A stretch of DNA of 64,000 nucleotides, taken from Rhynchopus euleeides. Taxonomy: Eukaryota; Euglenozoa; Diplonemea; Diplonemida; Diplonemidae. The notes beneath the pieces were generated by a model. That model searched no databases. It was given only the letters and a program-made list of their open reading frames with translations, and was not told the origin of the DNA. Of this stretch, positions 31,956 to 44,604 are shown piece by piece. A program made the position numbers and the translations under genes. The DNA is taken from contig OY723249.1 in the NCBI GenBank assembly GCA_963210315.1, positions 868,569-932,568 on the forward strand. Direction: 5' to 3'. Position 1 is the first letter of the stretch. Every line of letters begins with the position of its first letter.

Positions 31956-34370
31956 TGTGGATATATGCCCCCCCCGGGATGGAAGGGCGGGGGTTTGATC
32001 GTCGAGAGTGAATGGAAAAGTAAATCAGGAAGGGCGGGGGTGGGGCGAACAAAAATAGTGGGAGGGGGGGGGGGGCGAATGAAACAGCAGGAAACAACAG
32101 AGAGGCAGACCATCTCAGAGGGCAGGCAGTGTTGCCACCCCTTCGTGTATGTGGGTATGGGGAAGAGCAATAGGGAAAATCGGGAATGTGCGCAATAGTA
32201 AAACCCCCCCCCCCCTCCACCACCGCCCCCGTGGTGCACCAGGCCAGGTCTCTCGCATATCAGGTTGAAACAAGGGGGTGGGGGGTGAGAGGGAAAGAGA
32301 TAGATAGAGAGAGAGAGAGAGAGGGAAAGCTGGTGGGATTTTTAAAAATAATAATCTGATTCATCCGGAACCCACCTTAGACAAGCAGGGTGTTTCTCGC
32401 ATGTTTGATGTCACCACCACTGCACGCCGCGTTGTCAAGAGACAAGGGCTGCCGTTTTTTTTTCTCTGTTTCACCCTAATATCTTTGCTGAGATTTCGTA
32501 CCTCTCAGGAGCAGAAGCGATATCGTGATAAAAAAAACCCGGCCTCACTGATGTTGCTGATCACAAACGCTCAACACCTTAGTATACAATAGCCAGAGCG
32601 CCAAGACAAAGTGCCGCAGACGCACCATTCCCCCCCCACCCCCCTCCCCGAGTGGGACATGACCTTGTCGACGCAGAGCTCCCATCACAGCACAGCCCTC
32701 GCTTGACATTTCTTAGAATTTCAAGCCAAAACAAAAGGGGGGCATTCGCTCCGGCGCAGTTCCTCCGAAATATAGGGGGAAAATCACCGATTTTTTCCCG
32801 ATACTTTTGGTATCATATATACTCCCGTCGGTGGGCCCCACCAGGATGTTCCCAGAGTCGAGCGAAAGGCCTCACTCCCCCCCCATCCCCCCTTCTCCTC
32901 CAAAGAATAATACGAACACCCTCTCCCTTCCCCTGATCTGCTTTTGGCGGTAGCCAAGCAAACACCACACCCTCACGCCAGGCCCACTGCACTGGAGGGC
33001 ACATCCTCTCCTTCCTGATACCCTCCATCCAGGTCTCTCCATGCCTGACCTCCGAGATCTCCAAGAGACCTCCAAGATCAGCTCGATTACCCTGGCACCC
33101 TGAGCAAGAACCCTCAGGGGGTAGGGGGGGCTAACGACGACGGGCAGGCTAACAATCTGCGGATCTGCGGATATGGCCTGCATATGCCGGGGCTTCACAC
33201 ACACATACATACACACACCCCTTACTCCATCCCGTTCACCTGATCACCCCACCCATCCCCCTCCACACCCCTGGCCCTCTTGATTATGTCTCCATATTAG
33301 TGTACACAGCATGCGGCAGGACCATACAAAATGGTCGAGAAAGGAGAGAGAGAGTGATATAGAGGGGGGGTGGATGGGTGGAGACACTGTTCCGTGTATG
33401 GGGTAGCGGGGTGGGGGGGGCGAGATTTCGCCGATCAGCTCTGTCTCTCTCTGTCGTGAAGGGGGTGGGGGTGGGGGGGTAGGGGCCATACGTCGGAATA
33501 TGGATACAGGCGGTGGCAGGGGTTCTCCTGAGGAAGGCAATTGGGGGGGGGGGGGGGGAGGGGTTTTCATTGCCTTCTTTTTTTGGGGGCCCTCGCTACG
33601 AGTCACTGTGAGTCACGAGTCGTCAGTTGTCAGCCAAACATGGCTGACTTCTCACTTTTTCTCACTCAGTCACACTTGGTAGCGAGGGCCCCCTTTGACA
33701 CGGTTTTCTTTTCTCTTTTCTCTCGTTCCTGTTTTGAATTCCTCGCGGGAGGCAGGGGGGAGGGGGGTATGGGTGGGGATGGCAGGTGGGGAGCAGATTC
33801 ACTTCTCTTGCTGTGGGCACATTTCGGCTTCTATCCCATTGAATTTGCAGTGTATCAAACGGCACTGCGTGGCCCATACATCGAGAGGGGGTAGATCCTT
33901 ATCCTGCGCACCACTGCACACCCCTTTTCTGATATGTGATGTTTCGTGTTCCCGATGATATGATTTTGAAGCAGCTGCGTGCGCATCCCTCCGAATACCA
34001 GACAACACAAACCATGCCACTGCCAAATCCCACCATGCGGCGACAGGGGGAGGGGGCTTGTACACCACAGAGGCACCAGAGGCATCACACTCCGTCAGAC
34101 TGGAGATAAAGAGTAACGGGAAAACCTACAACAAGGATGAACAGGGAACGTGATATGACACTGCAGACGGGGGGGGGGGGGGGTGAACGCTGGGGGACGG
34201 GGGGGGGGGGGGGGGGGGAGTACAGAAGGCCGTAAGACCTATCGAACGCCCACCCACCAGGCTCCCCCTCCCCCCTCCCCCCTCTCCAACCCCCCCCTGT
34301 TGTGCCAAGATGAATCACTCTCAAAGGCGTTCTCACAAAAAACTATCGGCACATCCCATCGTGACCATGG
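31956..34370. other. Gene-free 3' flank of the ubiquitin-ligase gene
   Basis: No gene is supported. It contains a (GA)n microsatellite at about 32295-32324, C- and G-runs (for example 33543-33558 and 34199-34218) and other purine- or pyrimidine-biased stretches. Confidence 0.5.
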
Positions 34371-37300
34371 CTACCAACCATGCCTGTCGGCGTCATGGTG
34401 GTTCGCGAGCGCATCATCCTCCTCATCTGTGAGGGACGCCGTCACGACATCAGACATGGACCCATCCCCGGTATGCTGCGACAGGGCATGCATATCCGCG
34501 TCGGAATGGTAGGACCCAGGCGCACCCCCTTGGTATGATGAGTCTGACCCAGAATCCAGCTCCGACTCCTCCCATTCGAAGAGAATGGTGTCGGCCTTCC
34601 CGATGGTGCCCGACAGGGTCGCACCCAGATCCTTGGGCTGCCCGAGCAGACTGCTGGTCCGCGTGCCATTCCCCCAGTCCCCGTTGAGGGGCGTCGCCAG
34701 GTTGAGCCCGATCCCGCTGGGGCCACGCTTGATCGGCTTGTTTGACACCTGCTTCTCGAAGTCCAGCCTCCCCTCCCCCTCCCCCGCCGCGGCGGAGGAT
34801 GCGGTGAGCGGCGTCTGCTTGTTGCGCACGATATCCCAGTCAATCTCATAGCAGGGGATCTCATCGAGCTTCAGACGCCACTTCTGCTTCTCCCCTTTGA
34901 AGACCGCCTCCGCCGGGGGCTCGTCACTCCGGGGGAGCACCGACAAGATGTGCCCATCGTAGCCACAGTTCTTCCCTTGCTTCTCGCAGGTGCCGCAGAT
35001 AGACCAGTGGAGGCAGTTGAGGCAGGTGAAGGCGTCTTCGCTGTCGGGGATGGGGTGCTTCTGGCAGACGTCGCATTTTGTGTATTTGTGGAACATCACC
35101 CCGCCGTGCTCTGCTCGGACCCTCCGCATCCGGTCTGCCAGCTTCGACTTGTCGCACTCCCCGAAGTGGGGGATGGCGCGGAGGCAGTCGTAGCAGAACT
35201 CAAACTTGCAGACCTTGCATGTCATGTGGGGGCAGCCCTCCGTCCGCGACACCTGGGCCCCGCAGCGGGGGCAGGGCCTGCAGAGCTCTGCGATGGCCTT
35301 CCTGCTCTGCTCCTCCTGCTCCAGCTTCTGCTTCCGCTCCGCCCCGGCGCGGACCTTCGCCGCCTCAGCCACCTCCTCGCACTGGCTGAAGAAGTGCCCC
35401 AGCTGCCTGCAGATCGGGCAGAACAGCCTGTCGCACTCAAAGCAGTGGAGGTTTTCCACAGTCCCGACGACATTCCCCGTGACGGCCCATCCGTTGCACC
35501 CCTCGAAGGGGCACGCCACAACCTTGTCGTGTTTCAGCAGTGCCTCGCGCAGCTGGTTGTCGTAGTATTCCTCGGGGGAGCGCAGCCCGCTGTGGCCGTC
35601 GGCGAGTGCTGCGTATTCCGACACGCGCATGACGTAGCTGCAGCCCGATTCCATGCAGGGGAGGGAGTCCTTCTCGTGTTGGTGTGCCGTGAGGTATTGT
35701 CCCCCGCAGTCGGTGTGGACCATGTGCCTGCAGAGGAGTTGTGTGACGTCGTCGTCTGTCGGGGAGACGTCGTCGAGGCAGACGGGGCACCGTTTGTTTG
35801 TGCTGGACTCAGGGACTTCGGAGGTGCCGGTGTCTGCCCATTCGAGGTGGAGTTCGGCCCTGCCGAGGATCACCTTCAGCCTGTCGGCGGCGTGCTGCAC
35901 GTTCTCACGCTTGCCGCAGAGCCAGACGAGGGAGTCGTCGATGGGCTGCACGTCCTGCAGCCCGCATTCGAATTGGAGGCTGCGGGCCATGATGCCTGCG
36001 CGTGAGAAGAGTTTGTCGACGCCTTGCTCGCCGACGTCGACGCGCGCTTCCGTCGGGAGCGTCTGGGGGGGCCAGTCGCGCTGCATCGCGTCGATGGCTG
36101 ACATGGCCTTCCGCACGGCGAAGGGGCGCCCCACGACAGCGAGGGTTTCGTCTGTCAGCTCCAGCAGGCACCCCGTGGTGTCCATGAGGTGCAGCAGCAG
36201 GTCCCACCCGAAGAGGCGCCTGTGCTGGCGCTGCTCCCCCATGCGGCGGACGTGCATCAGCACCTCGGAGACCGTGCCGTCCAGCTGGCTCCGGTGCTTC
36301 CGCAGCGACTGCCATAGCCGCTCGCCCCGGTCGAGGTGCTCCGACAGCATCTCCGAAAGCTTCGACCCCTTGAACTTGCTCCCGGGCTTCTGCCTCGGCG
36401 ACAGCTCCGGCGACATCTTCGTCGAGATGCGTGTCTCGATGGCGCAGAGCAGGCACAGGTGGTGGTCGCAGCTCGTGCACCCCCAGAAGGCAAGCTCCGT
36501 TGCCCCCGGCGCCTGGCAGTACGAGCAGACCAGCCTCCGCGGGTTGTCGATGCGCGACAGAAGATGCCCCGACTTGCAGTTGAGCGGCGGCAGGTCCTTC
36601 CGCGAGATGTAAAAGGAATAGATCGCAGGCACCGTCGCATGGTCGTACGGCAGCCCCACCGACTTTGGATCCAGCGCCACCCACTTCTCCTGGAAAGTCT
36701 CCGCCTCCCCCCTGGAGCTCGTCACCTTCACCAGCGACTGCGCGGTGATGATGCTGGTGACAGACCCACCACTATCGTGCAGGATGCTGGACTTATGGCT
36801 GGGCCCTGTGTACACCACTGTGTCCCCCACCTTCAACGGGCGGCTCAACACGGCAGGCGGGGGGGTCTGGAACACGAGCACAGCTCCAGAGCGGATGCTG
36901 CAGTCCTTCAGAGGGATGGTGAGGTCGGCCAGCTTCCGGACACGCTCTGGCGTCTCCTCGACGTAGACATCCAGTGGGTCCTCCGCATTCGCATCGTACT
37001 CAGCATTGACAGATGCGCACATGTCAGCCGCGGTGGTCTTGCTGACATCAACAACGCGGAACCCGAGGCGCTCCACCGCCGCATCCTCCGCGTTGAACCG
37101 CTTCAGGAATATTATGTTCTGCCCCGCAGGCACCTTCGTCACGTGGCGCCGCTGCACAAACCCCTCCTCCCCGACATGGGCCACCCGGACCCACTCCCCG
37201 TCCTCCTCCACCACCTGCACCTCGGTGCCGTCGGGGATCTGCCTCTTCGGCTGGCTGTCGCGCGAGGCCCTGAAAGGCACGCCCTTGGAGGGCTCCTCCG

Positions 37301-40300
37301 CAACGATGCGTGTCACCACCGTGTCGTCCTGCGGCTCGGTTGGGACGTCGCTGAGAAGCTCGACCAGCAGCTGCACCTCGCCAGGCGTGTGGGGTGGAGG
37401 GGTGCAGGCGCTCAGGAGCAGGTCGTCTGAAGGGCGCAGCATGAGGGAGGGCCGGAAGGTGCCCATCGGCTGAATGCTGAAATACCAAAGGCGTTGCCGC
37501 TCAGGGGGCACGCCGAGTTGTTTTTCAACAGCACGGAGGCAGTCGTTGACGGTGACGTCGTTTTTCAGGCGGATGCGGGAGTGGCGTGCGATGCTCTTGC
37601 GGCTGCAGACATCGAAGGGTGTGTTGCCCATGCCGTACAGCTGGTCCTCCGTCACGATGCAGACGCACAGTTCGCCGGAGGCGGCAGTCTCGGCGCTGTG
37701 CGTCACATCGAAGCACTGCTCCCCCTCCCACTTGGATATGAGGCGCAGGGTCTCGTCCATCTGGTCCCGGTCAGAAGCCATCTCCTTCTGGATGAGGGTC
37801 ATCTGCTCTGCGGCACGCTCCTTCACGCTGAAGAGGTCCCGCAGCCAGCTCTGGAACTTCTCGGCTGCCTCCAGGTCCTTCACGCCCATGCGTGCCTCGT
37901 GCACAATGCCTCGTTGGCGGTACTCCTCGTCGGCCCAGGAGAGCTTGCACACGGCGCCCTTGCGGAGGAAATCGAGTGAGCGTGACATGTGTGTGGCGGT
38001 GCGTGCCTTCAGCACGTTGACCAGGTCGGACTGCGCCTCCTCCAGCAGCACCGGCAGCTTCACCTCCTCCAGGTGCTGCAGGTCCTGGTAGAGTGGACCC
38101 GTGCGGTGGCGCGTCAGTTTTCCTGACTTGTCCCACTCCACCACCACCCACCCGTCTTCGTCGTGCACGCCCATCACGGTGCCCGTGGAGCCAGGACCTC
38201 CGTCCTGATCACCCCATTGCCATGTCGGCCCGCGCTCGACCTGTCGGAGGGTGGGAGGGTGTGTGGCGCAAGGTGTTGTGATCGTTTGCACCCCCCCACC
38301 CTTAACCCTTATCGGACGGCAGCACACCAGCATGCGAATAAGAAGAGCAGATGCCCCCACCCACAACCCACAACCAGCCCTCCATTCCCCCCTTTGTGTG
38401 ATTCGATCATACCCTGTCGCCTCGCGTGAAGTCATCATGGCACAGCGCCACATTGGTCATGCCCACAGAGGACAACTGCCCCCGGCAGGAGTTGGCGAGA
38501 CGCTCATATCTGTTTGGGCCGGCAGATGGTGAACAGGGCATGCGTGTGGCACAGCAGAGGCAACCAAAAAGCCTCACTTCGGGCCAAAGGGCTGGCACAC
38601 TCTCCCAGCCAACCCCCCCCAAGACCAGGCATACTCTCTGCTCAGCTCCTGCGTCATGGAGATGAGGCGCTGCTCGTCAAGGCGCCTCTCAGCCTCAGCC
38701 TCGTCATGCCTGCGCTGGCTGTCCGGCTCGTTGGGCTCCTTCCTGCTGAGCAGCTCCACCATGGCGTCTGAGAGGGACACAGAGATGCGCACCTCCATCG
38801 CACTCGCGACCACTTGCTCCAGCACCACCTCGCGCCGCTGCCTCTGCTGTTCTCTCCAGTGCTTCATCAGCAGCGTGGCCACGGCACGGCGTGTGTGCCG
38901 GATGGCCGCAGCAGTCCCCGTGAGCCGCACAATCGCACCGCCGAACCCGACATTCATGTGGGTGTGAGCGTGCTTCTGGATCTCGTAGCGGTGGCGCTCC
39001 ACCACAGCGTGGTTCTCCGATGGCACCCGGATGGCCACCTCCTGCAGGTCGTGCAGCCTGCTGAGGAAGCCCTTCGCACGCTGGCGCCCAGGCATGGGCC
39101 CCACCACAGCCACAGACATGCTGCGCGGTGCGACCATCCCGCAGGATACGTCTGCCGTCATCTGTGTGTGGTGGTGGTGGTGGTGGTGGCGGGGGGTGGG
39201 GTGGGGTCCTGCTGATGGCGAGCATTGACACGGCAGTTGCCCCCACTGGCTCTAGGCCTCAGGGGGCGATCAGGTGTGGTTTGGAAGGCATCGAGTATAC
39301 CTTCTCGCCGACGAGCTCGTGGAGCTGGCGTGCAACCTGCGCCAGTGCTGTGTCGTCGACAGGGTCTGTGTAGGTGGATCCGTCCCACCCGAAGCGGCTC
39401 AGCAGCTGGGTGACAGGGGCGCCACCGACAGCCTGGCAGGCGCGGTGGGAGAGGGCAGCCAGCTCCGGCAGAGACTTCTTCTCGACCTTCTTGCTGGAGA
39501 CGTCGACGCTCTGTGGGGTGCATGTGTATGAAGCGGTGTGGGGTGAATCCTCCCGCGCGCGAAAATACTTGCCACCTGAGTGTGGACCGAAGCAATTTGC
39601 TCTTGATTCAATGCCAGGCGATAGCGATATCCGCTGTGGATTACACAAAACCCCACCCACCCACCCACACAACACAATACGGCACAACACAACGAAAGAA
39701 CAAGATACCACCGGCATGCACACCTCAACAACCTCGATTTCCGAGGCTATGGAGCAGGGGACGCCGTTCGCCCTGCACAGGGCACGCACCTCTGCCAACA
39801 CGCTGTGCGCATTCGTGACTGTCAGGGCGAGTGGCGGCAGTGGGGCGAGATGAAGAGCTGCTGTGTCGATGTGGTACGAGATCGCCTGGATGGGCACATC
39901 TTGGAACGACACGGTGTTCGTCGCCGGGTCGCCCTTCAGCACACCCTCGGGCAGAACCACCTCGGTGGGCGCCGGCACATCCTCCAACGCCTTGGTCACC
40001 AGACGCCCGATCATCACACAGGGGTAAGGCACGTCGGTGCGGGCATCCTGCGTGTTGGCAGGGCTCCACTGCCCCACCAGGCCACGCGAGCTCTGCAGCC
40101 ACCCGTCGTGCCGCGTCTTGTTGTTCAGCTTCCACCAGCTGCCGCGGAAGTACAGCGTGGAGGACCCCTTGCGGAAGATCACACGGCAGTCCTCCTCACC
40201 AGGCGCACGCCGGTAGACGCCGTTAAGAGACTCCATGTCTCCCTGCAGGCCCCCCACGACGATGGCGGGCACACGCCCCCCCACAGTGAGGTCGAACGAC

Positions 40301-43041
40301 GAAGGGATGTTACACTTCACACGCGTGGCACGGGCGATGCTGCGGATGGCAGACACTGCATCCCCAAGCCCCCGCGTGTTGAGCATCACCACGGTGGACT
40401 GCGTGTTGAGCTCCCGCAGCACGGAGTTGGCGACAAACCCGCTGAGGTCGCTGGAGTCCACTAGGGAGTAGTCCTTCCCATCCTCCAACACCTGCACCTC
40501 GGACCCGCAGGCAACCTCACCGGCAACAGCGGAGGCTGTGGATGCGTCTTTCCGCAGGAGAACCGGTTTTCCCGCGTTGTGCACCTTGGCCCGCCTGGGC
40601 GACTCCAGGAGCTGCTTCACCTCGAGCGGCATCACGTTGATCTTCGCATCCCTGCCGAGGAACTTGACGCAGACGCGCCGGGGGTCGCCGCTGGTGGAGG
40701 GCCCGACCACCACACCGTGGCACCCCTGCTGCACCGCAACGGACACCGAAACGTAGATATCCTTCGTGGCGTGCACCGCCTGCCCCACGAAATAACCGTG
40801 CACACCCCCCGTGAGGGTGCGTGTCGTCTCCCCATCAGGATCGCTGAATGTGATAATGGGCTGCGCACCATCGTCGCCGTGTGTAAACACAACCTCCTTC
40901 ACGATGCGCGGCTTGCTCCCCGCAGGGGTGATGACGAAGGCAGCGCCCCGCTGCTCCACACGGATCTCTGTGTCCATCACGCTGGTCACCACGAAGGATG
41001 AGCAGTCCACATCCTGCACCTCGATGTGCTGCTTGCAGATCTCCCGCAGGCTGTCGTGCAGGCAGGGGTCGCACAGATCGTAGTCACAGGTGTCGCACCG
41101 CCACCGCTGCCCCTGCTGCGGGTCGGCCTTCACCTTGCACCTGTCACACACCCACGACATGATGGACATGGTCCAATCCCGAAGGGTGTGCTCATGCAGC
41201 GGAGTGTCTCTCACCTCCGTCTGCCGACAGAACCCCATCTTCGACTGCTGCCCGCAGCAGCTCCAGTGCGGCGTCTGTATCGCCCCCCCCGGGTGCTGGC
41301 AGATGGGCCCCTCACGCCGCGAAGGGTTAGAGCAGTAGAACTGGTGGACTGTCACCTTCGCCTCACGCCAGATCCCCAGATGCCCCCCGACAGGCTCCGC
41401 CTGCCCCTGCAGGGCTCCGAGGAACTCGGTGAGGTCATCGGAGACAAGCGGGGGCGGCAGGACGCCGTCCTTCTCCCACCCATCCACCAGCAGGTCGACG
41501 ATGGAGCGAGCCAGCTTTCCGGTGTCAATCTTGTTCGCAAACGTCTCGCCGTTCCATTTATATGCCGGGTCCTTGAGGGCCTGGCGGACGATGTTGGCAC
41601 CCTCCATTGTGAGAGACTCGCGCGCGGCGTTGACAAGCATCTCCCAGGTCAGGCCAGGGATGCGATCGATACCCACCAACACCAGGAGGAGGCGCCCCAC
41701 AGGGATGAAGCAGGGCATCAGGATGAAGTCGTAGGTGTCGTCGAACCCCCACCGGTGTGTGGCGACGGCGTTGCTGTTCATCCAGAAGACCTGGGCCCTG
41801 CCGTGGTCGCACCCCAGCACTACACCAGGGGCCACGCGGTGGCCCTCCAGCCCGTCTGCGTTCCCCCCAACCCAGCAGCGCGGGTTGCGGATGACGATGG
41901 CGCCTGCATCCATCTTCGTCTCACCCTTCGGCGCGGAGACGACAACACAGCCTGTCTTGGCACGGGCCAGCTTTGCGACACGCGTCACAACCTCTTCGGA
42001 TACAGCGCTCTGCTTGTCGAGATTCCACGTCATCTCACCCTCTATGCAGCGCGCCACAGGCCCCACGGCACGCGGGTCACAGATGCACAGCTGGTAGCCC
42101 AGGATCTCCCCGTCGGGCTGCAGGAGGGAACGCCACACCACCTCGCCTCGGCTGATGGGCACAACCTGCTCCACAGCCTTGGAGACGGGGCCCAGGAAGG
42201 CGTCGAGGGAGCCGGTCCGCACGCAGGTGGTGAGCTGTGCGATGCAGCGGAGGGCAAGCTTGACCTGCTTGCTGTCGCCGCGCAGCTTGGCGTATCCCGA
42301 GCAGGCGGCGGCGGAGGGGAGGCACAGCTGCTGGGGGAGGATCTCCAGCCACCGGATGTCCCACCACCCGCTGCCGAAGCCGTTGAATTCGACCCGCGCG
42401 GTGAGGTCGCGCCGCATCACAGCCTTGATTATGCCCAGCCGCCCGCACAGCCGCTTCTGGTCAAACTCCGTATCCTCCTTCCACCCTGCTCGGCTCTGCT
42501 TCATCTCCTTGACATACCGCCTGACCCTGACAGGCTGCCCGATGGAGAGGCAGGTGAAGATCTCCTTCTCCTCCTCCTCAGGCGTCGCCGCCTTCTTGGT
42601 GACAGGGACACGGACGTTGAGGACTTCCGGGGGGTGGATTTCGCCGGGAGAGGAGCCGGCGGGGACGAGGCTGAGTGGGTCCTTCGGCTTGCGGACATGG
42701 GCAAGGTCGATGAGGCATCCGCTTGTGGAGGTGATCCACTCGACGACGTCGGGGAAGAGGGGCCAGTCGCAGGTGATGTCGACCTGACGTGACACCTCCA
42801 CCTCCTCTTCCGCCTCGCTGTCGCTGGCTGCTTCGAGGGCGGAGGAGTCGACGTCTTTGTCGTACCACGCCAGCAGCGCGTCGTCCTTGCTGCCACGGTA
42901 TTTTCGCAGCAGCTTCCGGCTTGCTTTCATGGACATGCCTGTGATGGTCGATATTTCGTCGACATCTTCCCGCCGCATGCTGTCGGTCCCCGTGCCCGAG
43001 CCCCGCAAAGCCTCGAACAGGGCTGCCAGCTGCGGCTCCAT
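34371..43041 (-). CDS. Giant multidomain RBR-type E3 ubiquitin ligase (about 2,673 aa)
   Basis: Five exons: 39724-43041, 39301-39510, 38635-39161, 38413-38509 and 34371-38240. The introns (213, 139, 125 and 172 nt) are all GT-AG and phase-matched. Translation starts at MEPQLAAL; AG at TCCTTTCAG just upstream may end a 5'-UTR intron. Domains in order: a UBA-like helix bundle (about 28-62); KH-like segment (about 80-110); MIB/HERC2-like (about 195-240); ZZ-type finger CDRC...CDTC..CDPC (about 628-675); SH3-like (about 825-875); LNGxYR segment (about 940); a second KH-like region in exon 3; MIB/HERC2 with RGPTWQWGDQDGG (about 1380-1440); ubiquitin-like segments resembling the USP7 C-terminus (about 1570-1650 and 1760-1840) around an SH3-like one; KH-like (about 2060-2100); RING1 CPVC (about 2200), IBR, RING2 with catalytic Cys in EGCPHM (about 2370-2400); then a ZZ finger. 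It should transfer ubiquitin by the RBR hybrid mechanism. Substrates are unknown. Confidence 0.78.
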
Positions 43042-44596
43042 GGCGCCACCAAGCCTGAAAGGAGAGGAATATGGTTGGTGCGGCACAGCAGGGTGCACGT
43101 GTGAGGTGATGGAGACGCTTCCCCTTCAGGAAGGGCCGAGAGGGCACTCCGGTAATAAAGGTAAACCTGTTGTGCGTGTGTGCACCAAATCCGGACAGGA
43201 TCCCTGTTGCAGTACCATACAGCACCGGATATTCCACATCAATAGTTGAAGGTTGCAGGAACCCGTTCGCCTTGAAGGCCCTTCACATGCTATAAAAGGC
43301 GGTTCACTGCTGACGTGGCGGAAGTGTATTGACAAGGGGGGCGGTGTGGGTGTGGGGGTGGGCGTGCGGGAGCCATGCGGCCAGGTTTGTGTTGGCGGTT
43401 TTCATCTCCTTCTTTTTCCATTTCCTCTGTCTTCCCCCCGCCCCCCACATCAGGAGGGGAGGGGGCTTTGTTACTTTTTCCCGGGGGGGTATTTTGTTTT
43501 GGGAGAGCCCTTGCCAGAACACTCCCGAGTCGGTTCGAAAACACGAAACAATTCGAAATCGGAACAATGAAGGGGTGTGGGGGGGGGATAAAAAGCAAAA
43601 AAAATACGACGTTCAAACCCGGGAAAAAACCCCGGGAAACAAAAGCCGGATTACGTTTTGCCTTCTCCGAGACAGCCTTTCACAGTGCTTCCCACCGCCC
43701 TCGGCATGCGACAAAGGCGGGTGGTCATGTGGAAGACTGCTCCAGAGAAGAGGTGACCGTACCCACTTCCAAGGGCACAAAAAGTCACCCAGATTAATAA
43801 CGTTTTGTGACAGTTCGCTATCTGCTAATTGCTGTTTGCTTTTTTGGGGATTCGGAATTGGGGGGAGGGGGGTAAAAAAAATGAGGCCGAAACGCGTGGG
43901 ATGGGTCTGGGGGGGCACATCGAAAGAGCGAACAGGTCGCACACGACTGAAACACGCTTGGCCAGTGGTGGGAAAATGCGGGGAAGTGCCGAGGGAAACT
44001 CGGCGGTGCAAAATATAAAATAACTCGGCGGCACTTGGGAGAAAATAGGGCGAGGGGAACGAAAGAGAGCAAAGGAGGCCTGCATAGGCGTGTGGGCTGC
44101 AGCTTTGGAGGCTCGGTACCCAGACACCCAGACAATGTGTGCCGTCATTCGCACCGCAGGAGCTCACAGTTGTGCCGCAGATAGGCATCCCACGCAGGGG
44201 GCGCTGCGACACGCTCGGGAGCAGGAAACGAGAACAGCCCAGTACCGCCGAAGAGAGAAAAACAAAACGAAGGGGGGTTCGTAAAAACAAGGAGGCATAT
44301 CAGGCAGTCGCAGGAGGGACTGCGTTCGTTTCGGTCATCTTTTCACCTTCGGTCGCTTGGAGTATGCGTGTCGGACGGGGTAGGTCGACACACAGCGGAA
44401 TAAAACAAAATTGCAAATAAAAAGCTCGGTGCCGGCAGTCGCGCAGGCGGTGCTGCCTGAAACCGGAGCTACAGGGATTCACTTCTTCGCATGAGTCACC
44501 AGGAGGCAAACGTGTACTGGGCAGCAGGAGGCACTGGCGGTCGGGCAGTGCAGGCGCCACAGTAGGTCAGTTGCGGCAGAAGTAGTGTGGACGGTA
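43042..44596. other. Intergenic region
   Basis: No gene is supported between the ubiquitin-ligase start and the last isocitrate lyase. The first tens of bases may include a 5'-UTR intron of the ligase gene. Confidence 0.5.
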
Positions 44597-44604
44597 TGTG
44601 CAGC

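Noticed and set aside
38574..39161. Separate 195-aa gene between the two big frames
   Set aside because: Its first base follows a CACACACAG acceptor, its end runs into a GTATGC donor, and frame is kept with both neighbours. It is best read as exon 3 of the ligase gene.
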